64,000 bases of DNA, from the NCBI RefSeq assembly GCF_036669915.1, contig NC_089313.1:16130575-16194574 (forward strand). The letters are read 5' to 3'. The position numbers were made by a program, and so were the translations under genes. This DNA comes from Pocillopora verrucosa. Its lineage: Eukaryota > Cnidaria > Anthozoa > Scleractinia > Pocilloporidae. Below, piece by piece: positions 42,401 to 53,140 of this stretch. Positions within the stretch are counted from its first letter, which is position 1, and every line of letters begins with the position of its first letter. The notes beneath the pieces are model-generated. The model was given only the letters and a program-made list of their open reading frames with translations, ran no database searches and had not been told where the DNA came from.

Positions 42401-45400
42401 CGGTGTGGATGAAGAAGGAAAATGGTGAGTGAGGACTGGAAATAAGGTGGATATGCTCTTGAAATTAGTATGCGGTTGTCCATTTTCGTATTCGTAAAAT
42501 TGACGATGTTATTTTTTGTCTGTTCGGATTATAGAATACTGGAGTAATACAACGAGTAATATTGTACATACGAATGTGAGATTGTAAACTTAAAAAGTCG
42601 ATTTGAAAATTTAAATGAAAGCGTCAATAGTTTTTGCCATGCGAATGTAGCCTGTGCGATTAATACATTACTTTACGTTGGGTTATATATCAGGCGAGAG
42701 TGTACGTTTATTATATTTTTGGTAAAGATTAAATTTTATCCTTTTTGAATTTATTCACAGTTCACGTTCCGTCTGTCAAGAAGTACAAGTGGATCAAGGC
42801 AAACGTTGGGCAGACAGGATTTTATCGTGTAAACTACAGCAAAAAGAACTGGAACAATCTTGTCAAACAGCTCCAGAATAATCACAAGGTAAAGATATGC
42901 CATTTAAAAACACGTTTCCTCTGAGTGTTATGTAGTCAATAGCAAGGAATCACAATCGTCAATCACTCAGTGAAAATTCCAAGTAAATATAAGCAAACTG
43001 AGAGCCAAAAAAAGGGAATGATTAAGAAGTTGACCCTAATGTTTTAGACTAGTCATAGGGCTTGAAGTAAAATCAACGTGGCCCCAATTTATTTTGCCTC
43101 TTGATTGAAAATTGTCCTTTTATCAATCGTGGGTTGATAGATAAGTTTTATGGGCTGCCCATTACTGGAGATTTATGAGTGTCTGAACGACACGTCCTTC
43201 ACTGATGGCTTGTTCTCAGTGACTCTTCCAACATCTACTGTCGGCTTGAAAACGAGATTTCGTAGTCGAAACTATCTTAAACACTTGCATGTTGTGTGTT
43301 GAAAGGCTACAGCGCTCAAGTTTGAAATGACATGATATGATTACTTTCTGGATTTCACAACGGATACACTCCAATTTTTAGTTCCGTTGTTTTAATCAAG
43401 CCTGTTGTAATGAACCCTTTCTTCCGTGTGTGGGTCGTAAAATTTTCTTTTAACTGAAAGAAGATAGAATGTATCATGCGTTAAATATTTCTTATGATAA
43501 ATTATTAAACAAAGAACTTGGCTGAATGAGAGTTGATCAAGGGAAAGTTTGAATCCCAAAAGGAAATAATCATGTATATACTGGTTTGGACTAGATACAT
43601 CGAAGAACTGTCCAACGGCTTTCGACTCGAGAACCTCAATTCGATCCGATTACACGGAACACTCTGACCCTTACCATTACCATAGTCAACTGCCAAACGC
43701 GTCCAAACGTTTGTATGAAATTCCAAGAAAATCCAGTGATAACGATAACAAGTGACTGTTTTTATTTTAGGTTTTGGCTGCCGTGGATAGGAGCGGATTG
43801 ATTGATGATGCTTTTAACTTAGCCAGGTACGACAAGTAGTATGAAGTTGAGTTAGAGCGCATTTCGATTGACTTTCGTGTAAAAAGTAATTATGAAAGCC
43901 AATCACAGAGCTGGAAGATATCACTACAAGCCAATCAGAATTCAAATAAGTGAAGATGTAAACTACTCAAGGGTGAGAGATTGTTAGTGACCGAGTTACC
44001 GTTGCTTTGAGGTTTGAATTGGATTGGTTGAGAGGCTTGGTCAATCACAGAGCGGAATAAGGCAAAACCAATATTTTTCTGACACTTGATTGAAGATTGC
44101 TCCAACACTCATACAGACTGAAACAGTTGCCGAAAATCAGGAGGAAATGAGATCTCTACTCCGGGCCTCCGGCTGCGATTCAAAAACGTCTGTGCTGAAG
44201 CTCCATAGTGATGACGGGATGATTGGAGGATTTTCCTCTGGGAGGCTCACACTAGATTCTGACGTGGATTCAGGAACATATCATGTTGTTTATTATGATA
44301 ATTTTTTAACTTTCCTTGATCAAGATGGAGTAAAAAACACCCTTACACCTCCACCTTGTTTTGTTCTTGTAAAGCGAACAGTTGTATTTCCTAAACTTAA
44401 CGGATGAGTTGGCTAAAATCGCACTATCAATTTTGTCTGTATGCAGGGCTGGCCAACTGGACATGTCCACTGCATTGGGTCTGACGAATTACTTAGATAA
44501 GGAGAGAGAATACGTCCCATGGTCCTCTGCTCTCGGTCATTTGGGTTTCATTGGGTCAATGTTGACCATGCGTCCTTCATACGGATTCTACCGGGTAAGT
44601 GGAGGGTTGAATATCGGAGTAGGGATTAAATGAAATTTAAAAAAACTTTCATTTGACAGTCGAACGTAGTCCTGGGATACACTGCTATTTTCCTCCTTCA
44701 CTTCTTTCTTTGATTGTTCAAAAAAAAAGAAGAAAAAAAAAATTCGTGCTTCCTTCTCAGCCAATCAGATGCAAATTAAAACCAAACTTTGTCACGCGCG
44801 TTTTTCCGCGCCTTAGTTCGGTCACGTGTGTTTACTTCTCGTTTCATTGGGCCTTCGTGATCATTGTGATCAGTATTTACGTATGTTTCATGGGCTGTTG
44901 AAATGAATTTAGTTTTGCTCTAAGGACACTAGATTAAAGATTATAAAAGATTATAAGACACTAGATTATATCCAAAGAGACGCCAAGAGGAAAGAAAAAA
45001 CAGGCGAATCAGTGTGGCCACTTGATCGACCTTTTACGAGGAAGTGATCGCAGTCCAACAGGATTTATTATAACCAACATTTGCCATATTTCGTCCTTTG
45101 CACAGAAATACATTGTGAAGAAGGTGAAGCCACTCGAAAAGTACGTGGGATGGGGAACTGATGGTGATATCCTCAAGATGTAAGTAAAGAGACCTAGCGG
45201 ATCATTATCGTAACGAATGGTCTGCTAAGAATAACTTTTAACAAAGATTGGAGATAAGCGGGTGGCAAATTTGTCAAAACCGTAGGTGTTGGTAATGATA
45301 AGGTGAAAAAAGTGTTAGATTACACATGCACACAGAACTCTTGAAGCTTCTCTTATGTCTCCTTAACGGTATAACCTAATTTCAACAGTTAGTCTTGAAT

Positions 45401-48400
45401 TTGTCTTTTTCGTATATACTTTAATGTTTGGAAGGTTTATTTTATCGACATTTCGTTTGAAACATCATATAAAATCATGTGAAACTTCCTTCTCCATCGC
45501 CAAGATGAGAGTTAGATCTGACTGATATTCAGTGTTACTTAACGTCAGTCCGAATGCCTTCCCCGTGTTTGTGCTGTCTTCAGTATGGGTACATATCTTT
45601 TACCGTGAAATTTAATTCGTGAATTTTTACCAGGTATCTGCGAAACAACGTGCTGTCAACATTAGCCAGCCATGGTGATGAACACGCAGTGGATTACAGT
45701 TTGACTGGATTCAGAATGTGGATGAAGAATCAAAGGTTAACAATAAAGACTACAATTATTAACGAACTCAAAATACACCAGCTTTAATTATCCTAATTTA
45801 ATTTACTCAATGACGCTTTCGACATTGCTGATCCCAGCAGTATGCAGGACGCGTGTCACAGAGGAACCAAGTTAGGACACAGCTCACCAGAGAGTTCTCT
45901 GTAGTTCAGTAGTATAACGTCGGAGAACGGATGACTGAAAATTTGATTTCAAAGGTCCTAAGTTCGATTCCTTATGGAAACTCAAAATTTTTGTAACCGT
46001 GGTATGCGACATAGACCTACTGCTTCCCCTTCGTTCTTTACTCGGTCTTTTGCTCGCCCCTTCGTTTGTCTGTTCGTTTGTTAACTCATCCATATGGTAT
46101 TACGCTCACTCGTTCGTTCTTGAGCCCACGTTTCTTAGTTTATTCGTTCATTTTTTACTTTATGGTCTTTCTTTGTTTATTCGTTCCCCTCGGTCATTTT
46201 GTTTCGTTCAGTTGTTCATTATTCCACCATTTCCTCTACCCTTCATAACGTCTTCTCATTATGCACGTTCACGTAACCATCAAGGGCTACATCTAGTAGC
46301 CTTTCCTTATGTACGCTAGTCATTATATCTTAAAGTCATGTTAGATCCCTTTCTCTTTAGCCTCACAATCTCTCCTCATCTACGGGACATTGTATACCAT
46401 ACCGCTATTAAGTTCGGTGGACTAGAAGAATGGGAATTTATGTGGGAGAAATACCAGAACTCCATTGACGCCACTGAGAAATCCAGGATACTGTACGCTT
46501 TAACAGGCACCAAAGAACCTTGGCTGTTGAACAGGTAAATTTATGAGAAATCTTCAGCGCTGTGTTCCAAGTAGTATGGGAGTGCATTGATTTTGCTCCA
46601 AACTTCCTTGTAACTAGTCCAGAAAACTTGCACCGCCCTCACAAACAATCAAATGCAAGTAGGAAACCAATTGTGACTCAGTCACTCGGGTGTTCCCTAG
46701 GCTCGATTTCCGCCGCTCTCTCGTGTCTGGTCTTCGCAGCTCCCCGAGAAGAGAGGTGGGTTCGAGTGGCAGAGGCGCGGGCTCATATTCCCGAACAGCG
46801 GCTGGTAATTGAGCCTACGTGTTGCCGTGCCTCAGGCAAATGCGGCCTTCATATACTCTTAGGCTCCTTGTGATGTTTTCCTGTGTTTTAATCGGCGCTT
46901 GTTATTGTTATGGTCTTAGTTTTATAGCACTCGCTTTGAAAATGTTCGAATCATTTTTTATCTTAATTACAGCCTCCTGGGTTAATGGCAGAAAAATTTA
47001 AAAGGATTCGTATTAGGAAATTTGAGCGGAAAGTTCTCTCTAGTGGGCATGGGTGATGAAGATTTATTTATTATTTACCGTGACGTTGTCCTCAGGGGAT
47101 AGAAATTTGTTCAAATGAACATCTAACAAGTTCTAGTTTTGCTTTAAATCTTTGGTATGACAAATGATAGCTCATATGATATTAGTGTTGATTTTTAAGA
47201 CCCAATCCAGCTTTTAACTCGATCGACCGTCAGTTCTCCCAGATCTTTTAGCTTAATTATTTTCAATGAATTTAGGATCCTGGAATCTTCACTTGATGAA
47301 TCAAAGATCAGAACACAGGACATGTTGCACGCTATTTCAGGGGTTGGCTCACATGTCTATGGACGCCTTCTGACTTGGGACTTCATCAGAAAGAACTTTG
47401 ACAAGATCGTGAAAAAGTAAGAACGACTCACATGCTTGCGGTTTTAGTATCAAGGTACACGCAATTTTCAAAAAGGCCTCCAACCTGTGTGCTTCCAACC
47501 CGTGTCAAATTACCGCGAGGGACAACCCTCCTGCAAACAACTGTTTGTGGGAAGGAAAGTTGCGTCAGTTGCAAGACTTTGCGAAGAAAACCCCCCTCCT
47601 TCCCCCCTACCCCGGTCCTTCTTCTTGGGTACAAAGATTCACTTTTGTTAAAAAAGAAAAGAGGTGTTGCAACAAACAGGCCTCCAGGGTTCCTGTAAAA
47701 AATATGATTTTCAGCACTCTTCGCGGTAATTCGATCTAGAGAGTTTTTTTTAAAGCCTTTGACAAATGAGGTGTGGGACTAACGATTTTAAAAACTCTCA
47801 GTTTTGCTCTTTACATATCTTAACATTCTTGAAAATTAATCATCATTATTATCGTCTGTTCTGGTCGCGCCGGTAGCGCATAAGGCCTTAGAAAAGGATG
47901 CTCAAATCTTACTCCATAATTCAAGATTTAAAACGAAATTAAGCGGTGATTTTTAACAGCCATTTGATTTGAAGTCCTCCTAAGCATGTATAAACTTCGA
48001 TTTAATTATAGTTGGTTTGTTTTCACACAAAGGCGGTGTGAGGAATTTAGTATAGGATTGTATGAGGAAGAAAGGTTATTACGTTAGGGACAGTGAGAAC
48101 AGAAAGGATTAAGGGTGCTTTTGCTATTAAAAAATGATAATTATTATTTTCACCTAGGATGGGAAATGACGCAATGGAAATCAGTTATTTGGTCAACATC
48201 GCCAGCCGAGGAATGAACACAGAGTTCCAACTTCAAGAGGTGCTCGAAGATATAGTTTTGTAGACATATGACCTTTTTATCATTTTCAAGCGTAACTCGG
48301 TGAAGGGAATGTTATGGATAAGTCGAGGGAAACGTTCATTGAAGGATCAATGAATTGCACTAAAAATAATTCATTTTGAAGGTCATGAAATTTTGCGTGG

Positions 48401-48728
48401 GCGGTTACCCTAAGATATCCGTATTCCCGAAGATGATGTCATTACATGTACTACGCCTTTTCCTTAAAAGTTTTGTTAGATAAACAAGAGACGCCATATG
48501 GGATATCATTGGATGAAATAAATGTTTTACACGGTCTTTTCATCTTTTAAACAGTTCAAGGATTTTATCAATCAACACAAAGATACAGTGGGTTCCCTGC
48601 GCGCGACAAAGAAATCATTGGAGTACATAGAGGGTTGTATTAACTGGATGAAAAATCATGGGAAGAAAGTTGAAGACTGGCTCCAATCCCAAGTGGATTC
48701 CCTCAGCAGTAGACTGGAAGATCTCTGA
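36455..48728 (+). CDS. M1 transmembrane zinc aminopeptidase, copy B
   Basis: Paralogue of the minus-strand neighbour with the same predicted activity. Exons: 36455-37116, 37951-38224, 38841-38961, 39203-39471, 40270-40404, 40838-40903, 40992-41057, 41872-42059, 42342-42424, 42761-42888, 43771-43826, 44447-44594, 45106-45179, 45634-45735, 46361-46534, 47276-47416, 48158-48239 and 48555-48728. These are in phase, giving 980 residues. The cytoplasmic tail is Arg/Glu-rich and a hydrophobic anchor lies at about 40-63. AGAMEN is 362-367. The HELAH zinc site is H399, E400, H403 with E422 in WLNEGFA. Y485 is followed by the usual [17 protein letters not shown] lies in exon 10. Exon lengths match copy A for most exons. 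The exon 39203-39471 equals two exons of copy A, so the intron after HELAHQ is absent here. A second ATG follows the first directly; either could initiate. Confidence 0.95.
37132..37342. mobile_element. TTAACCC-type MITE in aminopeptidase B intron 1
   Basis: Starts TTAACCCTTTCACTCCCAG and ends TGGGAGTTAAAGGCTTAA, with clear inverted termini. Internal CCATAGGTTATCCAGCAAAA and ACAAGGAAATGTGTAAATGC are shared with the copy at 61144. Confidence 0.75.
38326..38495 (+). repeat. Degenerate G-rich repeat in aminopeptidase B intron 2
   Basis: Units of about 30-40 bp of the form GGGGGTCTTATAAGACAG then AAGGGACTTATTA recur four to five times with drift. It is a short tandem repeat with no coding meaning. 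Confidence 0.5.
45893..45990 (+). mobile_element. tRNA-derived SINE-like fragment in aminopeptidase B intron 14
   Basis: TGTAGTTCAGTAGTATAAC (45900-45918) matches a Pol III A box. AGTTCGATTCC (45961-45971) matches a B box about 60 bases downstream. The flanking stems of a functional tRNA are not formed, and an AT-rich tail follows. This fits a decayed tRNA-derived SINE better than a tRNA gene. Confidence 0.45.
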
Positions 48729-50640
48729 GAAAAACGAAAGATTTACAACAGTACACCTTAGTGGTATCTCAAAAAACTGTGGCTGTTTCCGAGCTACTTT
48801 TTAGTTAAACCTTTGGGATTTACCTTCATGCATACTTTTAAGATAAGTGAGTGTCACAGTCATTCTTCATGAATGTGGTGCATTCCCCTCCTATATTTTA
48901 AACGGAAACGTTTGTACAGAGGAAACCCACTTTGTGAAGCTAACATTTGTCAAAAGAAGGTCTTTCCTTTACGAAGTGGTCTTTATTTGTTATGATCCCT
49001 CCTCACTGGTAGTCAATTTCCTATCTATAGCTTCCCCTTTAACTTCTGTCAGAGAAGACTTATACCCCCCGTTCCCCCCGAAAACAATGTGATAACCACC
49101 CTCCACATTAAAAAAACCTCCAACCATTTCCCTCGGCGATAAATAATGAGCGGTCCATTACCTTTTATCTCCACATTTTCTCACTCGTTGGCCTCTGTAT
49201 CTTTGCCTCGACACAAATACATCAGGGACACGCTCCATGTGGAACTATATTTTGTTCTGCTACTTTTGAAGGATTAGCAGCTGGTCCATGTCAACATTAT
49301 TATACAGGTGTGCAGGTGGAGCAGGGGTGATGTATCACCCCCCATCAGTACGAATAAATACGTAGGAATTAAGTGGTATTAAACTGCTAGACTACAGTGG
49401 TTAACTTTAAGGTTGGACATTGTGCACTATATCATAAAAATTCCCTTTAACATGAAGTAGTTAGACTTTTCGGCGAAGCTTTTGGTAACGTTACCTATGG
49501 AAATAAAAACGTGTCATTATTTTCACGAGTAAATAAAGCGATTAAAAGAAGACAACTTGCCTAACTAATTAAAAGCTTCGCTCGAATGAGGAAGGTAAGG
49601 GGCTCCATTTTGGATGACATTTTCTTTGAAATTATCAGTTGCTCTTGCAAGACGGTTTATCATAACCAAAATAACTGGGCGAAATGTAATAAGTTGAAAT
49701 GCATTTTTTTCTTAACTTTTGAAACCACGGTCGTGAGATTATATAAAGTCATTACCGATCAAAGAAGCTCCTGATCGTCAAACAAATTCTCCTCGTCAGT
49801 ATCAAAGGAAATGTAAAGAGATCAGTTTGGAGAATGTGAATACTGATGTAACGGTGTAAAAGGTTAACACGGCAAGAACTTTGAACTTGTAATGAAAACC
49901 GCGAATATGTTAAATAGTATACGTCATGATTATGCAAATGACGTCAAAGACGAGGAAAGACTGGGGAATAGCTTAACAGATTTTCTATCATATTGCTAAA
50001 TGGAGAAAGTATTTACTTTTAGTCCGTTTTGTTTCATTATTGTTGTGTGGGTAGTTTTGAAACTGGCATTACGATAAAGTTCTTAAGAATACATAGTAAC
50101 AAATTTTAGAAGGTGTTTTCGCGGTTAAACATGAGCATGCAAACAGGAAAGTTGGAAAATTCATCGTGATGTAACCACAGGCAGACCACCTGATGGGTAC
50201 AACAGGAAGGCAAACTAAAGAGAAACTAAATGTTGGTTCACCAAACTATTGCATACGCGGGCCATTTAAAAACCTCTCGCTGGATCGTTCTAAACTTCTG
50301 GTACTAAACGATCAGCATTTGGTCGTTGTGGCCTGACAAATACTGATTGGTCAATTTAAAACGAGTCACATTACTCGAATTCCTTCGTTCACTGCAGTGA
50401 GCACCGTTCATGATAAGAAAGCCGTAACTTTGATTTTCCTGGCAATTATCTCGGAGAATACTGAGGGGAAAAAACTATAATTTTGCCAAAAGACGAAAAT
50501 GTATCTCATTGATGGAAGAACGTCGCCCGATTGGTAAGATCTTTAATATTTTGACGTTGATTTTAGTATAATATTTTAATATATTTCTGATAAATAGTTT
50601 GGAATGCTTCACTATACTGGTTTTTTCAATTCAATACCAA
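48729..50640. other. Intergenic between aminopeptidase B and the RNA array
   Basis: Contains the 3'UTR of aminopeptidase B; AATAAATACG near 49349 is a possible poly(A) signal. A partial MITE lies at 49758-49866. ATGTATCTCATTGATGG at about 50501 followed by a GTAAGA donor could be a start exon, but no following exon is recognised. Nothing else is supported. Confidence 0.4.
49758..49866. mobile_element. Partial MITE, second sub-type
   Basis: AAAGAAGCTCCTGATCGTCA, AACAAATTCTCCTCGTCAGT and AACGGTGTAAAAGGTTAA line up with the 3' half of the copy at about 59675-59871. The left end is missing. Confidence 0.5.
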
Positions 50641-51137
50641 GTCTTCTAACACTTGTCGGTAAGTTTACCCTTTTACCATCACTCTTAAGTTGAAGGAATG
50701 CATCGAACCTCTACAGACTTTGAACGTTATTAAATCAAACAACAAAATTCGTGTAGTAATGTCATTTTAGAGGCAAAACACTTTTTTCATAGAATATTTG
50801 CCCACTTGTAAATTTCCGATGATTTGTTGGTTTTCCCATTTTACAAAAAGGTTAGAAAGAGTCTGCAACGTGTTTTTATATTAACTGTTTGACTTCATTG
50901 CATAAGCGTACGTTTTCTCTCAATTATTGGTAAGTTTACCCTTTTCCTAAACTGTTATATTCGGGACATGCGTCGAAACGCTGCTCCATTTGATAATTGT
51001 TAAGTAAAAAAAAACGCTTTTAGAGTAATGTCTTTTTAGAGTCAAAACCCTTTTTCTTCAGAATCTTTGTTCACTTGTTCCTTGCAGTACCTACTCCACT
51101 TGTTACATATCATCTTAACATTTAGCTCACCTTTCAT

Positions 51138-51225
51138 GGCAAGTTCCCCGCAGCTCAGTGGGTAGAGCACTGTACCGCGAAAGCGGTCCCAGTCAGGATG
51201 GAGATCCTGATCCGGGGAACTTGCC
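51138..51225 (+). ncRNA. 88-nt tRNA-like Pol III RNA, copy 1
   Basis: Begins GGCAAGTTCCCCG and ends CGGGGAACTTGCC, a perfect 13-bp closing stem. Inside are a tRNA D-arm-like hairpin GCTC-AGTGGGTA-GAGC (also a good Pol III A box), a hairpin ACCGC-GAAA-GCGGT extended by CTG/CAG, and a third hairpin TCAGGA-TGGAGA-TCCTGA in the T-arm position, with GGATGGAGATCC as a weak B box. A run of about 18 T follows one base later, a strong Pol III terminator. The middle arm cannot form a 7-nt anticodon loop and the third loop lacks TTCGA, so this is not a standard tRNA. I do not recognise the class. Confidence 0.65.
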
Positions 51226-51603
51226 GTTTTTTTTTTTTTTTTTTCTTTTTTTGCTGTTTGATTTCTTTTTTCATTTTTTTCCGATGATTTGTTGATTTTC
51301 CCATTCTATAAAAAGCTTATAAATACTTTGAAGTGTTTTTTTGTATTCGTCTTTTCACTTCATTCATTAATGACTTTTTTGTTCCACATATTGGCAAGTT
51401 TACCCTTTTCCTAAACAGTAAAATTGAGGACATAAATTGGAATGCTGCTCAAACTGAACCGTGATTATTAAATCAAACAAAAACGTTTTTGTAGTAATGT
51501 CTTTTTAGAATAAAAACTTTTTCCTCAGAATCTTTATGCACTTGAACCTTACAGTACGTATTCTACTTGTTACATGTAATCTTAAAATTTACTCTCCAAT
51601 CAT

Positions 51604-51691
51604 GGCAAGTTCCCCGCAGCTCAGTGGGTAGAGCATTGTACCGCGAAAGCGGACCCAGTCAGGATGGAGATCCTGACACGGGGAACTTGCC
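51604..51691 (+). ncRNA. 88-nt tRNA-like Pol III RNA, copy 2
   Basis: Same fold and length as copy 1. The base of the middle stem changes C-G to a U-G wobble (CTG to TTG). GGTCC becomes GGACC, which loses the top A-U pair of the ACCGC stem. The closing 13-bp stem is perfect. It is followed by G and a long T-run. Confidence 0.65.
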
Positions 51692-52071
51692 GTTTTTTTT
51701 TTGTTTTTTTTTTTTGTCTGATTTTTTTTTTGTAAATCTTTTCCTCTTTTTTTGATGATTTGTTGGTTTTCCTATTTTATACAAAGCTTATAAATATTTT
51801 GAAGCGCTTCTTTATACTCGTCTTTTCACTTCATTTCATCAGCGAACGTTTTGTTCCACATATAGGCAAGTTTACCCTTTTGCTACACTCCAAAATTCAG
51901 GACATTGTCTACACAGTTCGAAATTTAAATATTTTAAATCAAACAATCAAGTTCGTGTAGTAATGTCAATTTAGAGTCAAAAGACTTTTTCAATGAACCT
52001 TTTTTTCACCAGTTCCTTGCAGTACATACTCCATTTATTACATATAATCTTAAAACTTGCTCTCGCGGCAT

Positions 52072-52159
52072 GGCAAGTTCCCCGCAGCTCAGTGGGTAGA
52101 GCATTGTACCGCGAATGCGGTCCCAGTCAGGATGGAAATCCTGTACCGGGGGACTTGCC
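52072..52159 (+). ncRNA. 88-nt tRNA-like Pol III RNA, copy 3
   Basis: Same length. The tetraloop is GAAT instead of GAAA. The closing stem reads CGGGGGACTTGCC at its 3' side, turning one U-A pair into a U-G wobble. The third hairpin loses its outermost pair (CTGA to CTGT). It is followed by G and nine T. Confidence 0.65.
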
Positions 52160-52466
52160 GTTTTTTTTTTCCTTTGCTTGATTTCTTTTTTAATTTCTTT
52201 TTTCGATGATTTGTTGGTTTTCCCATTTTACAGAAAGGTTATTCAGAGTCTGTAATGTGTTGTTATGCTCATTATTTCAATTCATTGCATTAGCGAAGGT
52301 TTTTTCTAATTATTGGCAAGTTTACCCTTTTCCTAAACTTTTAAATTCAGGACACGCATCGGAACTATAATTAATTTGAACATTATTTAATCGAACAAAA
52401 CGTTTTTATAGTAATGTCTTTTTGAGTCAAAACCATTTTTCCTCAGAATCTTTGTTCACTTGTTCC

Positions 52467-52521
52467 TTGCAGTACGTACTCAACTTGTTACATTTAATCT
52501 TAAAATTTGCTCTCCTTTCAT
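52467..52521 (+). promoter_or_regulatory. Conserved upstream block of the 88-nt RNA genes (shown for copy 4)
   Basis: TTGCAGTACGTACTCAACTTG-like sequence about 35-55 bp upstream and an AT-rich CTTAAAATTT at about -23 to -14 recur before all five copies. The initiation context CTTTCATGGC is kept in three. The placement is reminiscent of the proximal sequence element and TATA arrangement of gene-external Pol III promoters, in addition to the internal A box. Tandem duplication alone could also explain the similarity. Confidence 0.35.
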
Positions 52522-52609
52522 GGCAAGTTCCCCGCAGCTCAGTGGGTAGAGCATTGAACCGCGAAAGCGGTCTCAGTCAGGATGGAAATCCTGACACGGG
52601 GAACTTGCC
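52522..52609 (+). ncRNA. 88-nt tRNA-like Pol III RNA, copy 4
   Basis: Same length with the closing stem perfect and the GAAA loop kept. Changes lie mostly in unpaired or wobble positions: TTGTACC to TTGAACC, TCCCAG to TCTCAG, and GGAGAT to GGAAAT in the third loop. It is followed by GTTTTTTG. Confidence 0.65.
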
Positions 52610-53022
52610 GTTTTTTGTTTTTAATTTTTAATCTTTAATTTTTTTTCGAAGTTTTTGTTACATTTATTGGCAAGTTTACCCGATTCCTACAGTTTTAAAT
52701 AGAGGACATGCATTAGAACGCGGCTCTATTTGAATATTATCAATACAAACAACAGAGTTTTTGTAGTAAAGTCATTTGTGAGTCAAACTACTTTTTCATT
52801 TTCATTCCAGTTATTGGTAAGTTTACCCTTTTCCTAAACTTTTAAATTCAGGACACTCATCGGAACTATAATTAATTTGAACATTATTAAATCGAACAAA
52901 ACGTTTTTATAGTAATGTCTTTTTGAGTCAAAACCCTTTTTCCTCAGAATCTTTGTTCCTTTTTTCCTTGCAGTACGAATTCAACTTGTTAAATATCATC
53001 TTAAAATTTGCTCTCCTTTCAT

Positions 53023-53110
53023 GGCAAGTTCCCCGCAGCTCAGTGGGTAGAGCATTGTACCGCTAAAGCGGTCCCAGTCAGGATGGAGATCCTGACCCGG
53101 GGAACTCGCC
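53023..53110 (+). ncRNA. 88-nt tRNA-like Pol III RNA, copy 5
   Basis: Same length. The tetraloop is TAAA, and one A-U pair of the closing stem becomes A-C (ACTCGCC for ACTTGCC). The third hairpin is intact. It is followed by G and a T-run of six interrupted once. It is the most decayed copy in the stem, so its activity is least certain. Confidence 0.55.
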
Positions 53111-53140
53111 GTTTTTTATAATTTTTTTTTGATATTTGTT

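Larger units (their letters stand above)
50650..53140 (+). repeat. Tandem array of about 460-bp units carrying an 88-nt RNA gene
   Basis: Seven copies of the marker GTAAGTTTACCC or GCAAGTTTACCC (near 50660, 50930, 51391, 51868, 52314, 52669 and 52815) define diverged units. Five units contain the 88-nt RNA element (starts 51138, 51604, 52072, 52522 and 53023; spacings 466, 468, 450 and 501). The unit at 50660 and the short one at 52669 lack it. Other shared blocks are AATCTTTGTTCACTTGTTCC, TTGCAGTACGTACT, CATTAGCG-like segments and GATGATTTGTTGGTTTTCC. Flanks vary in length and sequence, while the RNA part does not vary in length. Confidence 0.85.

Noticed and set aside
45900..45971. A functional tRNA at the A-box/B-box pair in aminopeptidase B intron 14
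   Set aside because: Acceptor and anticodon stems do not form. The spacing and AT-rich tail fit a decayed SINE better.
47432..47739. Open frames in aminopeptidase B intron 16 as extra exons
   Set aside because: The exons on both sides join in phase without them and match copy A, and the peptide is not M1-like.
51144..51219. The 88-nt element as a standard tRNA gene (TTCCCCG/CGGGGAA acceptor, 76-nt core)
   Set aside because: The D arm fits, but the middle arm closes on a 4-nt GAAA loop and cannot present a 7-nt anticodon loop. The third arm lacks TTCGA, position 8 is C, and the terminal stem extends to 13 bp. No anticodon can be assigned.
51567..52631. Open frames with a shared peptide (WQVPRSSVGRAL...) in three array units
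   Set aside because: The shared peptide is the translation of the conserved RNA element itself and breaks outside it. No splice or start context is conserved.
51138..53110. Assignment of the array RNA to vault RNA or Y RNA
   Set aside because: The A box, end-stem and T-run are compatible with vault RNA, but the tRNA-like D arm, GAAA hairpin and weak B box do not match what I know of that class. The Y RNA lower-stem motif is absent. Left unnamed.
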